Positions 1-5,776 of a DNA stretch of 6,197 nucleotides are shown here, in pieces (position 1 is the first letter of the stretch; each line of letters starts with the position of its first letter). The translations under genes were made by a program, and so were the position numbers. The stretch spans positions 1-6,197 of the forward strand of contig JAFOYK010000078.1 in NCBI GenBank assembly GCA_017424665.1, written 5' to 3'. The notes below the pieces were generated by a model. The model had not been told where the DNA came from. It worked only from the letters and a program-made list of their open reading frames with translations, and did no database searches. Source of the DNA: Oscillospiraceae bacterium (lineage in GTDB: Bacteria > Bacillota > Clostridia > Oscillospirales > Ruminococcaceae).

Positions 1-491
1 AACTTATATGCTCACAGTTCGCGAACAGCAATGTGGATGCTCCGGCAATGCCGAAAGAGGTTTATAACCTTATCGACAGCAGAAGCGAATACGGCGTTCT
101 CGATATCGGCGGCGATGACCGCGGAGCGCTTGCCCTAGGAAGATACGTTCCTTCAATAACCGAAGAAAACGATTACGAGATGCTTCTTGTTATCAACAAA
201 GCAAGACCTCTTACAAGAAATGTTCCGGATACCGTAGAGGTCGTTGAAGAAATGGTAAAAGCCTGCGGACTTTCTTTCACCGGAATAGTCAACAACACCA
301 ATCTTGGTCCGGAAACAACCGAAGATGACGTTCTTTCCAGCATAGATTACGCAAACGAAGTTTCAGAAGTTCTCGGAATTCCGGTAAAAATGACTTGCTG
401 TGACGAAAAGCTTTATGAAAAACTGAAAGACAAAGTGGAAAATCTTTTCCCCCTTTCTCTTCAGAAATTATATTATCATTTAAATTCTTAA
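1..491 (+). CDS. MinD/ParA-like P-loop nucleotide-binding protein, 5'-truncated (C-terminal part)
   Basis: The reading frame is already open at base 3 and runs to TAA at 489-491, giving 162 visible residues; the N-terminus with any Walker A motif lies outside the window, and the internal GTG at 33 is not a credible start. The sequence DIGGDDRGA (bases 102-128) resembles the switch II/Walker B region of MinD/ParA/CobB-type ATPases. It is followed by a hydrophobic strand ending in VINKARP and later by IVNNTNLG, which lies where this fold usually has its base-recognition Asn. The protein is probably cytoplasmic, since no membrane segment is visible. The ferredoxin-subunit gene begins 21 nt downstream, so it looks cotranscribed with the oxidoreductase genes. 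From memory, similar P-loop proteins sit next to Vor/Kor operons in other Clostridia, but their role is not established. An accessory role such as cofactor loading or assembly is only inference. The fold is fairly sure; the function is unknown. Confidence 0.72.
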   Translation, partial: LICSQFANSNVDAPAMPKEVYNLIDSRSEYGVLDIGGDDRGALALGRYVPSITEENDYEMLLVINKARPLTRNVPDTVEVVEEMVKACGLSFTGIVNNTNLGPETTEDDVLSSIDYANEVSEVLGIPVKMTCCDEKLYEKLKDKVENLFPLSLQKLYYHLNS

Positions 492-497
492 CATAAC

Positions 498-504
498 GGA
501 GGTG
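498..504 (+). promoter_or_regulatory. Shine-Dalgarno site for the ferredoxin subunit (supports a TTG start)
   Basis: GGAGGTG lies 8 nt before the TTG at 513. No ATG or GTG at a suitable distance is in frame ahead of the first cysteine cluster, so this site decides the non-ATG start. Confidence 0.8.
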
Positions 505-512
505 CAACGATT

Positions 513-719
513 TTGGCAAAACTTACTTTTAAAGAAGAACTTTGCAAAGGCTGCGGTCTTTGTGTAAATGCCTGCCCCAAAAATCTGCTCCAGCTTTCGA
601 GAGAAAGACTTAACCAGAAAGGCCATTCTCCCGTTGAAATCACCGAACCCGAAAAATGCATCGGATGCGCTTTCTGTGCAACAATGTGCCCTGACTGCGT
701 AATCAAAGTTGAGAAATAA
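513..719 (+). CDS. 2-oxoacid:ferredoxin oxidoreductase, delta (2x[4Fe-4S] ferredoxin) subunit
   Basis: This 68-residue bacterial-type ferredoxin has two CxxCxxCxxxCP clusters: C11, C14, C17, C21-P22 and C49, C52, C55, C59-P60. Each set of four cysteines would hold one [4Fe-4S] cluster, with the usual exchange of the fourth ligand between motifs. In VorD/KorD/PorD-type enzymes this subunit carries electrons from the cluster of the TPP subunit to external ferredoxin. An extra C62 follows the second cluster. Translation most likely starts at the TTG at 513, which has a strong Shine-Dalgarno 8 nt upstream and gives the usual short N-terminus before the first cluster. The stop TAA (717-719) overlaps the Shine-Dalgarno of the alpha gene. 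Neighbours identify it as the delta subunit of this complex; alone it could only be called a ferredoxin. The symbol is left blank because VorC, VorD and KorD naming differs between groups. Confidence 0.93.
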   Translation: MAKLTFKEELCKGCGLCVNACPKNLLQLSRERLNQKGHSPVEITEPEKCIGCAFCATMCPDCVIKVEK

Positions 720-724
720 GGAGG
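718..724 (+). promoter_or_regulatory. Shine-Dalgarno site for the alpha subunit (decides start at 733)
   Basis: AAGGAGG, a near-perfect anti-16S match, sits 8 nt before the ATG at 733. The longer in-frame start TTG at 709 would put this site inside the coding sequence and overlap the ferredoxin gene, so 733 is preferred. Confidence 0.85.
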
Positions 725-732
725 CGGAAAGA

Positions 733-1797
733 ATGCAGGAAAAAGTACTTATGAAGGGTAACGAAGCCCTTGCTGAAGCGGCGATCCTTGCCGGATGCCG
801 CCATTATTTCGGATACCCTATCACTCCCCAGACCGAAGTTGCGGCATATATGTCCAAAAAAATGCCGAAAATCGGCGGCGTTTTCCTTCAGGCAGAAAGC
901 GAAATTGCAGCAATCAACATGGTCTATGGCGTTGCTGCCACCGGCAAAAGAGCCATGACTTCCTCCTCCAGCCCGGGCATTGCTCTTAAATGTGAAGGCA
1001 TTTCCTATCTTGCAGGTTCCGACCTTCCCGCTTTAATCGTTAACGTTCAGCGCGGCGGCCCCGGCCTTGGCGGAATTCAGCCTTCCCAGTCCGACTATTT
1101 CCTTGCAACCCGCGGCCCCGGTCACGGCGACTTTCACGTAATCGTTCTTGCTCCGGCTTCTGTTCAGGAAATGGCCGACATGACTCTTAAAGGTTTTGAA
1201 CTTGCGGATAAATACCGCATGCCCTGCATGCTTCTTGCAGACGGCACCATGGGTCAGATGATGGAACCTGTTGTTCTTCCCGACCCCGTTGAAATCGATA
1301 CCACCCCCAAAGATTGGGCCGTTACCGGTACCGAATGCAAACGCGAACACCATATTGTAAACTCCCTTTATCTTTCCCCTAAAAAGCTCGAGGACATTAA
1401 CCTTGAACGTTTTGAAAGATATAAGAAAATCGAAGAAGAGGAATGCCTTTGGGAAGAATTCATGATGGAAGACGCAGATATCTGCATTGTTTCCTGCGGA
1501 ATCACCGCCCGCGTTTCCAGAAACGCCATTCTTGAAGCAAGAAAACAGGGAATCAAAGTCGGTATGATCCGTCCCATCACCCTTTGGCCCTTCCCCAAAA
1601 AGCCCCTTCTTGCAGCTGCCGATAAAGTTAAATCCTTCATCTCCGTTGAACTTAACATGGGACAGATGAAAGAAGATATCGAACTTGCGATCCGCTGCAA
1701 AAAGCCCGTTTACGGCTGCACCAGAGTTGGCGGTATGATCACCACCGTTGACGACATCCTTGCTTCCATTAAAGAAGCAGAGAAAGGAGAGGAATAA
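733..1797 (+). CDS. vorB: 3-methyl-2-oxobutanoate:ferredoxin oxidoreductase, alpha subunit (VorB type)
   Basis: The 354-residue product is the alpha subunit of a 2-oxoacid:ferredoxin oxidoreductase, which with CoA decarboxylates branched 2-oxoacids to acyl-CoA and passes electrons to ferredoxin. The N-terminal pyrimidine-binding domain (about residues 8-190) shows Y28-P-I-T-P32, the family substrate/TPP-site signature, and QAESE at 53-57, where E57 aligns with the Glu that activates the TPP aminopyrimidine in pyruvate:ferredoxin oxidoreductase. The SSSSPG stretch and the QRGGPGLGG loop follow. A C-terminal domain (about 247-340, starting DADICIVSCG) matches the transketolase-C-like domain II. 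Length and the separate beta and gamma genes fit the four-subunit form. The VorB assignment over KorA (2-oxoglutarate) rests on overall resemblance to proteins annotated as VorB in Firmicutes and on the adjacent branched-chain aminotransferase; substrate range is not proven by sequence. The beta subunit starts 2 nt after the stop. Confidence 0.88.
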   Translation: MQEKVLMKGNEALAEAAILAGCRHYFGYPITPQTEVAAYMSKKMPKIGGVFLQAESEIAAINMVYGVAATGKRAMTSSSSPGIALKCEGISYLAGSDLPALIVNVQRGGPGLGGIQPSQSDYFLATRGPGHGDFHVIVLAPASVQEMADMTLKGFELADKYRMPCMLLADGTMGQMMEPVVLPDPVEIDTTPKDWAVTGTECKREHHIVNSLYLSPKKLEDINLERFERYKKIEEEECLWEEFMMEDADICIVSCGITARVSRNAILEARKQGIKVGMIRPITLWPFPKKPLLAAADKVKSFISVELNMGQMKEDIELAIRCKKPVYGCTRVGGMITTVDDILASIKEAEKGEE

Positions 1798-1799
1798 TC

Positions 1800-2552
1800 A
1801 TGGCAGTTGTTTTTGATAAACCCAAATCCCTTACCGATAATGTTCTTCATTATTGCCCCGGCTGCACCCACGGCATTGTTCACCGCCTTGTTGCCGAAGT
1901 TATCGACGAACTCGGAATTGAAGGCAGAACCATCGGTATTGCTCCTGTTGGCTGTTCCGTTATGGCTTATGATTATTTCACCGTTGATATGGTCGAAGCC
2001 GCACACGGCAGAGCACCGGCTGTTGCAACCGGCGTAAAACGTTCCGACCCCAGCAAAATCGTATTCACCTATCAGGGCGACGGCGACCTTGCTTCCATCG
2101 GTATGTGCGAAACCGTTCATTCCGCCGCAAGAGGTGAAAATATCACCATTATCTTCATCAACAACGCAATTTACGGCATGACCGGCGGCCAGATGGCTCC
2201 CACTTCCCTTCCGGGACAGGTCACTCAGACTTCTCCTTACGGAAGGAACACCGAAACCCAAGGCTTCCCGATTCGCGTCTGCGAACTTCTCAGCGAACTT
2301 GACGGCCCTGCATATCTTGAACGTGTTACCGTTAACAATGTTAAAAACGTAAGAAACGCAAAGAAAGCAATCAAAAAAGCTTTCCAGAACCAGATTGACG
2401 GAAAAGGCTTCTCTCTTGTTGAAGTTCTTTCTTCCTGCCCCACCAACTGGGGTATGACTCCTCAGAAGGCTCTTGAATGGATAGACGAAAAAATGATTCC
2501 TTATTATCCTCTCGGAGTATATCGTGACAAGGACGGTGAAAACAATGGCTGA
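1800..2552 (+). CDS. 2-oxoacid:ferredoxin oxidoreductase, beta (thiamine pyrophosphate-binding) subunit
   Basis: This 250-residue subunit carries the TPP diphosphate/Mg site and the internal [4Fe-4S] cluster of the complex. The TPP motif is GDGD at 93-96 followed by NN at 121-122, the classic GDG-x(n)-NN spacing. Four cysteines fit the cluster ligands of archaeal-type OFOR beta subunits: C19 and C22 in YCPGCTHG, C52 in PVGCS and C213 in SCPTNW. The NNAIYGMTGGQ sequence after the TPP motif is typical of the VorA/KorB group. The start ATG at 1800 has AAAGGAGAGG at 1783-1792, 7 nt upstream, lying in the end of the alpha gene. The stop TGA overlaps the start of the gamma gene by 8 nt. Substrate choice between branched-chain and other 2-oxoacids cannot be settled from this subunit. 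The symbol is left blank because VorA/VorC usage is inconsistent. Confidence 0.92.
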   Translation: MAVVFDKPKSLTDNVLHYCPGCTHGIVHRLVAEVIDELGIEGRTIGIAPVGCSVMAYDYFTVDMVEAAHGRAPAVATGVKRSDPSKIVFTYQGDGDLASIGMCETVHSAARGENITIIFINNAIYGMTGGQMAPTSLPGQVTQTSPYGRNTETQGFPIRVCELLSELDGPAYLERVTVNNVKNVRNAKKAIKKAFQNQIDGKGFSLVEVLSSCPTNWGMTPQKALEWIDEKMIPYYPLGVYRDKDGENNG

Positions 2553-3087
2553 TCATCAGATTATCATTGCCGGTTTCGGCGGCCAGGGACTTCTTTTTTC
2601 CGGAAAAGTTCTTGCTTACGCAGGTCTTGCTGAAGACAGACAGCTCAGCTGGCTTCCTTCCTACGGCCCTGAAATGCGCGGAGGCACCGCAAACTGCACC
2701 GTTATCCTTTCCGATGAACCTATCGGTTCCCCCATCGTTGACCACCCGAACGTTGTTATGGTCATGAACAACCCTTCTCTTGATAAATATGAGAACATGG
2801 TTGCTCCGGGCGGAAAACTTTTCATCGATTCCGCTCTTATCAGCAGAAAAGTTGAGCGCGATGACATTGACGTTTATTACATTCCCGCAACCCAGCTTGC
2901 AAAGGATATGGGCGCACCCACCCTTGCAAACATGATCCTTCTCGGCGCAATCGTTAAAGAAACCGGCTGCGTTTCCGCCGAGCACCTTGAAGAAGGACTT
3001 CGTCACGCGGTTCCCGCAAGACATGCCGACCTTATCGACCTTAACATCCAGGCTCTTGAACTCGGCAAAAATTATACTCAGGCTTAA
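2545..3087 (+). CDS. 2-oxoacid:ferredoxin oxidoreductase, gamma subunit
   Basis: The 180-residue product matches the gamma (catalytic domain III) subunit of pyruvate/2-ketoacid:ferredoxin oxidoreductases, the part thought to hold or move CoA. It begins with a strand and a glycine-rich loop, [10 protein letters not shown] (6-15), and continues with the family signature SYGPEMRGG (39-47) and NPSLDKY. Length is normal for a free-standing gamma subunit. I chose the ATG at 2545, which places the GFGGQG loop near the N-terminus as in the family; the upstream in-frame GTG at 2524 would add seven residues coded wholly inside the beta gene. The Shine-Dalgarno is modest (AAGGA at 2529-2533), which together with the 8-nt overlap suggests coupling to beta translation. 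The aminotransferase gene begins 20 nt after the stop. Confidence 0.93.
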   Translation: MADHQIIIAGFGGQGLLFSGKVLAYAGLAEDRQLSWLPSYGPEMRGGTANCTVILSDEPIGSPIVDHPNVVMVMNNPSLDKYENMVAPGGKLFIDSALISRKVERDDIDVYYIPATQLAKDMGAPTLANMILLGAIVKETGCVSAEHLEEGLRHAVPARHADLIDLNIQALELGKNYTQA

Positions 3088-3107
3088 TTGAAAGAAGGCT
3101 AACCTAA

Positions 3108-4184
3108 ATGGAATTCACTTTTCCTGTAACATATACCGAAAACCCTAAAACCAGACCCACCGACGAAAGCAAACTTGGCTTCGGACGTTCCTTCAGCGAC
3201 CACATGTTCCTTATGAACTATACCGAAGGAAAAGGCTGGCACGACGGAAGAATCGTTCCCTATGCACCTCTTGAACTCGACCCCAGCTGCATGGTTCTCC
3301 ATTACGCTCAGGAAGTTTTTGAAGGCATGAAAGCTTACCGCTGGGAAGACGGTTCCATCCATCTTTTCCGTCCTTACGAAAACGCAAAACGCATGCAGAA
3401 TTCCAACGAAAGACTTTGCATGCCCGCCGTTCCGGAAGATATGTTCGTTGAAGCAATCAAAGAACTTGTTTCCGTTGACGCTGAATGGGTTCCCCATAAC
3501 CCCGGAACTTCCCTTTACATCCGTCCGTTTATCTTTGCAACCGACGCACACCTCGGTGTACACGCTTCCGCAACCTATCTTTTCTGCATCATCTGCAGCC
3601 CTTCCGGTTCTTATTACCCCAACGGAATGAGCCCTGTTGATATTTACGTTGAAAGCCGCGACGTTCGTGCCGTAAGAGGCGGCACCGGTTACACCAAATG
3701 CGGCGGTAACTATGCCGCATCTCTTCGCGCAGGCCAGGAAGCAGAGAAAAAAGGTTACGTTCAGGTTCTCTGGCTCGACGGCGTTGAACGCAAATATGTT
3801 GAAGAAGTCGGTGCAATGAACGTTATGTTCAAAGTTGGCGGAAAAGTTATCACTCCTATGCTCAGCGGTTCCATTCTTCCCGGTGTTACCAGAAAGAGCT
3901 GCATAGATCTTATCAGAAGCTGGGGCATTGAAGTTGAAGAACGCCTTATCACTGCTGAGGAACTCTTTGAAGCTGCTGAAAACGGAACTCTTGAAGAAGC
4001 CTGGGGCTGCGGCACCGCCGCTGTTATCTCCCCCATAGGTTCCATGGGGTGGGAAGATAAGAAAATCACCATCAACGAAGGCAAAATCGGAGAAACCGCA
4101 CAGAAACTTTACGATACCCTTTACGGTATCCAGAGCGGCAAGGTTGAGGACACCCTCGGTTGGACCGTTAAAGTTTGCGACTGA
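3108..4184 (+). CDS. ilvE: Branched-chain amino-acid aminotransferase (fold-type IV PLP enzyme)
   Basis: This 358-residue enzyme would transfer amino groups between Val/Leu/Ile and 2-oxoglutarate, using PLP. The length and the start SFSDHMFLMNY fit the larger (group II, eukaryote-like) BCAT subfamily. Visible marks are EVFEGMKAYR, the PLP-lysine motif GGTGYTKCGGNYAASL with K197 as the Schiff-base lysine, EEVGAMNVMF with E233 as the conserved Glu near the PLP pyridine nitrogen, and GCGTAAVISPIG with G302-T303-A304 at the phosphate/substrate site. The start ATG has AGAAGG 9 nt upstream. It is the last gene before a strong terminator and shares the operon with the Vor genes, so its 2-oxoacid products are natural substrates of that complex. 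Direction (catabolic or biosynthetic) is not visible. No T-box or attenuator fits in the 20-nt gap before it, so any control must act at the operon promoter left of the window. Confidence 0.95.
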   Translation: MEFTFPVTYTENPKTRPTDESKLGFGRSFSDHMFLMNYTEGKGWHDGRIVPYAPLELDPSCMVLHYAQEVFEGMKAYRWEDGSIHLFRPYENAKRMQNSNERLCMPAVPEDMFVEAIKELVSVDAEWVPHNPGTSLYIRPFIFATDAHLGVHASATYLFCIICSPSGSYYPNGMSPVDIYVESRDVRAVRGGTGYTKCGGNYAASLRAGQEAEKKGYVQVLWLDGVERKYVEEVGAMNVMFKVGGKVITPMLSGSILPGVTRKSCIDLIRSWGIEVEERLITAEELFEAAENGTLEEAWGCGTAAVISPIGSMGWEDKKITINEGKIGETAQKLYDTLYGIQSGKVEDTLGWTVKVCD

Positions 4185-4198
4185 ATTGTATAAAACAG

Positions 4199-4235
4199 GA
4201 AGAGCGCCGAATAAATATTCGGCGCTCTTTTATAT
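4199..4235 (+). terminator. Rho-independent terminator after ilvE
   Basis: A near-perfect inverted repeat, AGAGCGCCGAAT (4201-4212) with ATTCGGCGCTCT (4217-4228), forms a stem of at least 11 bp with a short AU loop. The 3' arm runs directly into TTTTATATT. It starts 16 nt after the ilvE stop and closes the Vor-ilvE transcription unit. The tract on the opposite strand is poorer, so it acts mainly on + transcripts. Confidence 0.93.
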
Positions 4236-4248
4236 TATTATTATAATA

Positions 4249-4277
4249 TTGACAAATCTTTTAAAAAGTGGTTGAAT
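4249..4277 (+). promoter_or_regulatory. Candidate sigma-70/SigA promoter for the LeuA-like unit
   Basis: A perfect -35 box, TTGACA (4249-4254), is followed after 17 bp by TTGAAT (4272-4277), which matches 4 of 6 bases of the -10 consensus but lacks the important A at position 2. It lies just after the terminator and about 85-110 nt before the next start codon. Other AT-rich -10-like words nearby (for example TATATT at 4290-4295) are not at good spacing from a -35 box. The -35 is convincing; the exact -10 is not. Confidence 0.5.
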
Positions 4278-4293
4278 AAGAATATTAATTATA

Positions 4294-4335
4294 TTTTTTT
4301 GAATAAAATTTTTATAAATTTTTCATAAAATTTTA
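4294..4335. repeat. Phased A/T tracts: three near-tandem copies of ATAAAATTTTT
   Basis: Copies are ATAAAATTTTT (4303-4313), ATAAATTTTT (4314-4323) and ATAAAATTTTA (4325-4335), preceded by a run of seven T at 4294-4300. The A-to-T junctions fall at 4308/4309, 4318/4319 and 4330/4331, that is 10 and 12 bp apart, close to one helical turn. Such phasing is expected to bend DNA. It lies between the candidate promoter and the Shine-Dalgarno of the LeuA-like gene. It may also be simple AT drift. Confidence 0.5.
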
Positions 4336-4360
4336 TATTCCCCAAAAAGGAGATGTTAAG

Positions 4361-5776
4361 ATGAGGAACATCAGAATCAGCGACGTTACCATGAAACAAA
4401 GCGGAAAAAGCGCAGGCTTTACTCTCAGCTTCAGAGAGAAAATCGAGCTTGCGAAACTACTTGACCGCCTTGAGGTATCCGTCATTGAACTACACCCCAT
4501 CGAAAATCTCAAAATAGACAGTCTTCTTATAAAATCCATCGCTGCAGCGGTCAGGAACGCCGTTGTTGCCGTTCCGGTATCTCTTGATGATGACGGTGCG
4601 GAAAAGGTCTGGAACGCTCTTAAAGAGGCTAAGAAACCCCGTCTTCAGGTCTGCGTTCCCACCAGCCCCGTTCAGATGGAATATCTTTCTCATAAAAAAC
4701 CAGAAGCAATGCTTCTTGCAATAAAAAACACTGTTTCCGCCTGCAAAGCGCTTTGTGATGACGTTGAATTCGTCGCCGGAGACGCAACCAGAAGCGATGC
4801 TTCTTTCCTTGAAGCGGCTGTTAAAACCGCAATTGAAGCCGGTGCTTCCACCGTAACCTTCTGCGACACCGCAGGAGTTATGCTTCCGGAAGAATTCACT
4901 GCTTTCCTTGAAGGAATTTTTGTCTCCGTTCCGGAACTTAAAGAAATTTGTGTCGGCGTTTCCTGCAGCGACGCTCTTTCCATGGCAGATTCCTGTGCGG
5001 TTTCCGCCGTTCGCTCCGGTGCTTCTGAAATCAAAGCTACTGCAGTTGCCACCGACAACATCCGTCTTGGAAAAATCGCAAAAATTCTTGACGCAAAAGG
5101 CGGAACTTTTGATGTTTGCGGAAAAGTCCGCATGGCTGAAATCAACCGCGTTCTTTCCCAGATCGACCGTCTTTGCCACACCGAAAAAAGCAAGAACTCG
5201 CCCTTTGACGACAGCGTTCGTGAAGAGGGTGAATGGGTGCTCACCGAGCACGATGATATTTCCGCCGTGCTCAAAGCAGCGGAAAGACTTGGCTATGAAC
5301 TTTCCGAAGAAGACGGAATCAAAGTTTTCGAAGCTTTCAAACAAATCGCCGTGCTCAAAAAGAAAGTCGGTTCCAAAGAGCTTGACGCAATTGTCGCTTC
5401 TTCCGCTCTTCAGGTTCCGCCCACCTATAAACTCGAAAGCTACGTTATCAACGCAAGCAACATTCTTGCCGCTTCCGCACATCTTAAAATCAGCAAAGGC
5501 GAACACACTCTTGAGGGCATCTGCATAGGTGACGGCCCTATCGATGCCGCTTTCCTTGCAATCGAACAGATCATCGGTCTTCATTATGAACTTGACGATT
5601 TCCAGATCCAGTCTGTTACCGAAGGCCGCGAAGCAATGGGCCAGACGGTTGTTAAGCTTCTTTCCGGCGGAAAACTTTATTCCGGCCGCGGAACTTCCAC
5701 CGATATTGTCGGTGCAAGTATCCTTGCTTACCTCAACGCCCTTAACAAAATCGTTTATGAGGAGGAAAACGCATGA
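4361..5776 (+). CDS. 2-isopropylmalate synthase-like protein with degenerate catalytic barrel and intact LeuA regulatory domain
   Basis: The 471-residue protein has the architecture of the LeuA/homocitrate synthase family: an N-terminal HMGL-like TIM barrel (about 1-250), a helical linker (about 285-350) and a C-terminal LeuA dimerisation/allosteric domain (about 357-467). The C-terminal domain is well kept, with GDGPIDAAF (390-398), the VTEGREAMG stretch and GRGTSTDIVGAS (442-453). The barrel keeps GDATRSD (140-146) and CDTAG (168-172), but the metal and catalytic residues are changed: the DTTLRDGEQ motif reads DVTMKQSGK (8-16), so Arg and Asp become K12 and Q13; the metal-binding HCH reads S201-C202-S203; and no GERAGN loop is present near 228-238. 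The region that normally carries the FxHESGIHQDG motif is missing. The start ATG has AAGGAGA 7 nt upstream. Codon use matches the neighbours, so it looks resident and selected, not decaying. Ordinary isopropylmalate synthase activity is unlikely; a regulatory pseudoenzyme or a divergent enzyme is inferred. Confidence 0.85.
   Translation: MRNIRISDVTMKQSGKSAGFTLSFREKIELAKLLDRLEVSVIELHPIENLKIDSLLIKSIAAAVRNAVVAVPVSLDDDGAEKVWNALKEAKKPRLQVCVPTSPVQMEYLSHKKPEAMLLAIKNTVSACKALCDDVEFVAGDATRSDASFLEAAVKTAIEAGASTVTFCDTAGVMLPEEFTAFLEGIFVSVPELKEICVGVSCSDALSMADSCAVSAVRSGASEIKATAVATDNIRLGKIAKILDAKGGTFDVCGKVRMAEINRVLSQIDRLCHTEKSKNSPFDDSVREEGEWVLTEHDDISAVLKAAERLGYELSEEDGIKVFEAFKQIAVLKKKVGSKELDAIVASSALQVPPTYKLESYVINASNILAASAHLKISKGEHTLEGICIGDGPIDAAFLAIEQIIGLHYELDDFQIQSVTEGREAMGQTVVKLLSGGKLYSGRGTSTDIVGASILAYLNALNKIVYEEENA
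5760..5765 (+). promoter_or_regulatory. Shine-Dalgarno site for the TIM-barrel gene inside the end of the LeuA-like gene
   Basis: AGGAGG lies 7 nt before the ATG at 5773, which overlaps the upstream TGA as ATGA. This supports the start and suggests coupled translation of the two proteins. Confidence 0.85.

Noticed and set aside
709..732. Upstream TTG start (709) for the alpha subunit
   Set aside because: It would overlap the ferredoxin gene and place the strong Shine-Dalgarno (718-724) inside the coding region; the ATG at 733 has ideal spacing.
1710..2261. Open frames on the - strand across the beta subunit and neighbouring Vor/ilvE genes (also 2371-3024 and 3099-3563)
   Set aside because: These are antisense shadows of well-recognised genes; the low-complexity Gly/Asn/Phe composition is produced by codon bias.
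2524..2544. Upstream GTG start (2524) for the gamma subunit
   Set aside because: It adds seven residues not expected before the GFGGQG loop and lacks a Shine-Dalgarno; the ATG at 2545 fits the family length.
4185..4360. T-box or other leucine-responsive leader riboswitch before the LeuA-like gene
   Set aside because: Apart from the ilvE terminator the spacer is almost pure A/T, with no T-box sequence, no antiterminator and no second terminator before the start codon.
4908..5528. Second + frame open for about 206 codons inside the LeuA-like gene
   Set aside because: It lies fully within the recognised gene, has Ser/Pro/Lys-rich sequence with no domain and no Shine-Dalgarno; it is a frame shadow, not a frameshifted piece.
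4490..5584. Long open frame on the - strand (364 codons) antisense to the LeuA-like gene
   Set aside because: Its residues are a Phe/Gly/Asn-rich mix with no family pattern, there is no convincing Shine-Dalgarno, and the + frame has clear homology. The strong codon bias of the + gene removes stop codons from the opposite frame.
4361..5776. Interpretation of the LeuA-like gene as a decaying pseudogene or sequencing artefact
   Set aside because: The frame is complete with a good Shine-Dalgarno, codon use matches its neighbours, the C-terminal motifs are intact and the gene is coupled to the next one. Several separate active-site changes without any frameshift argue for a changed function.
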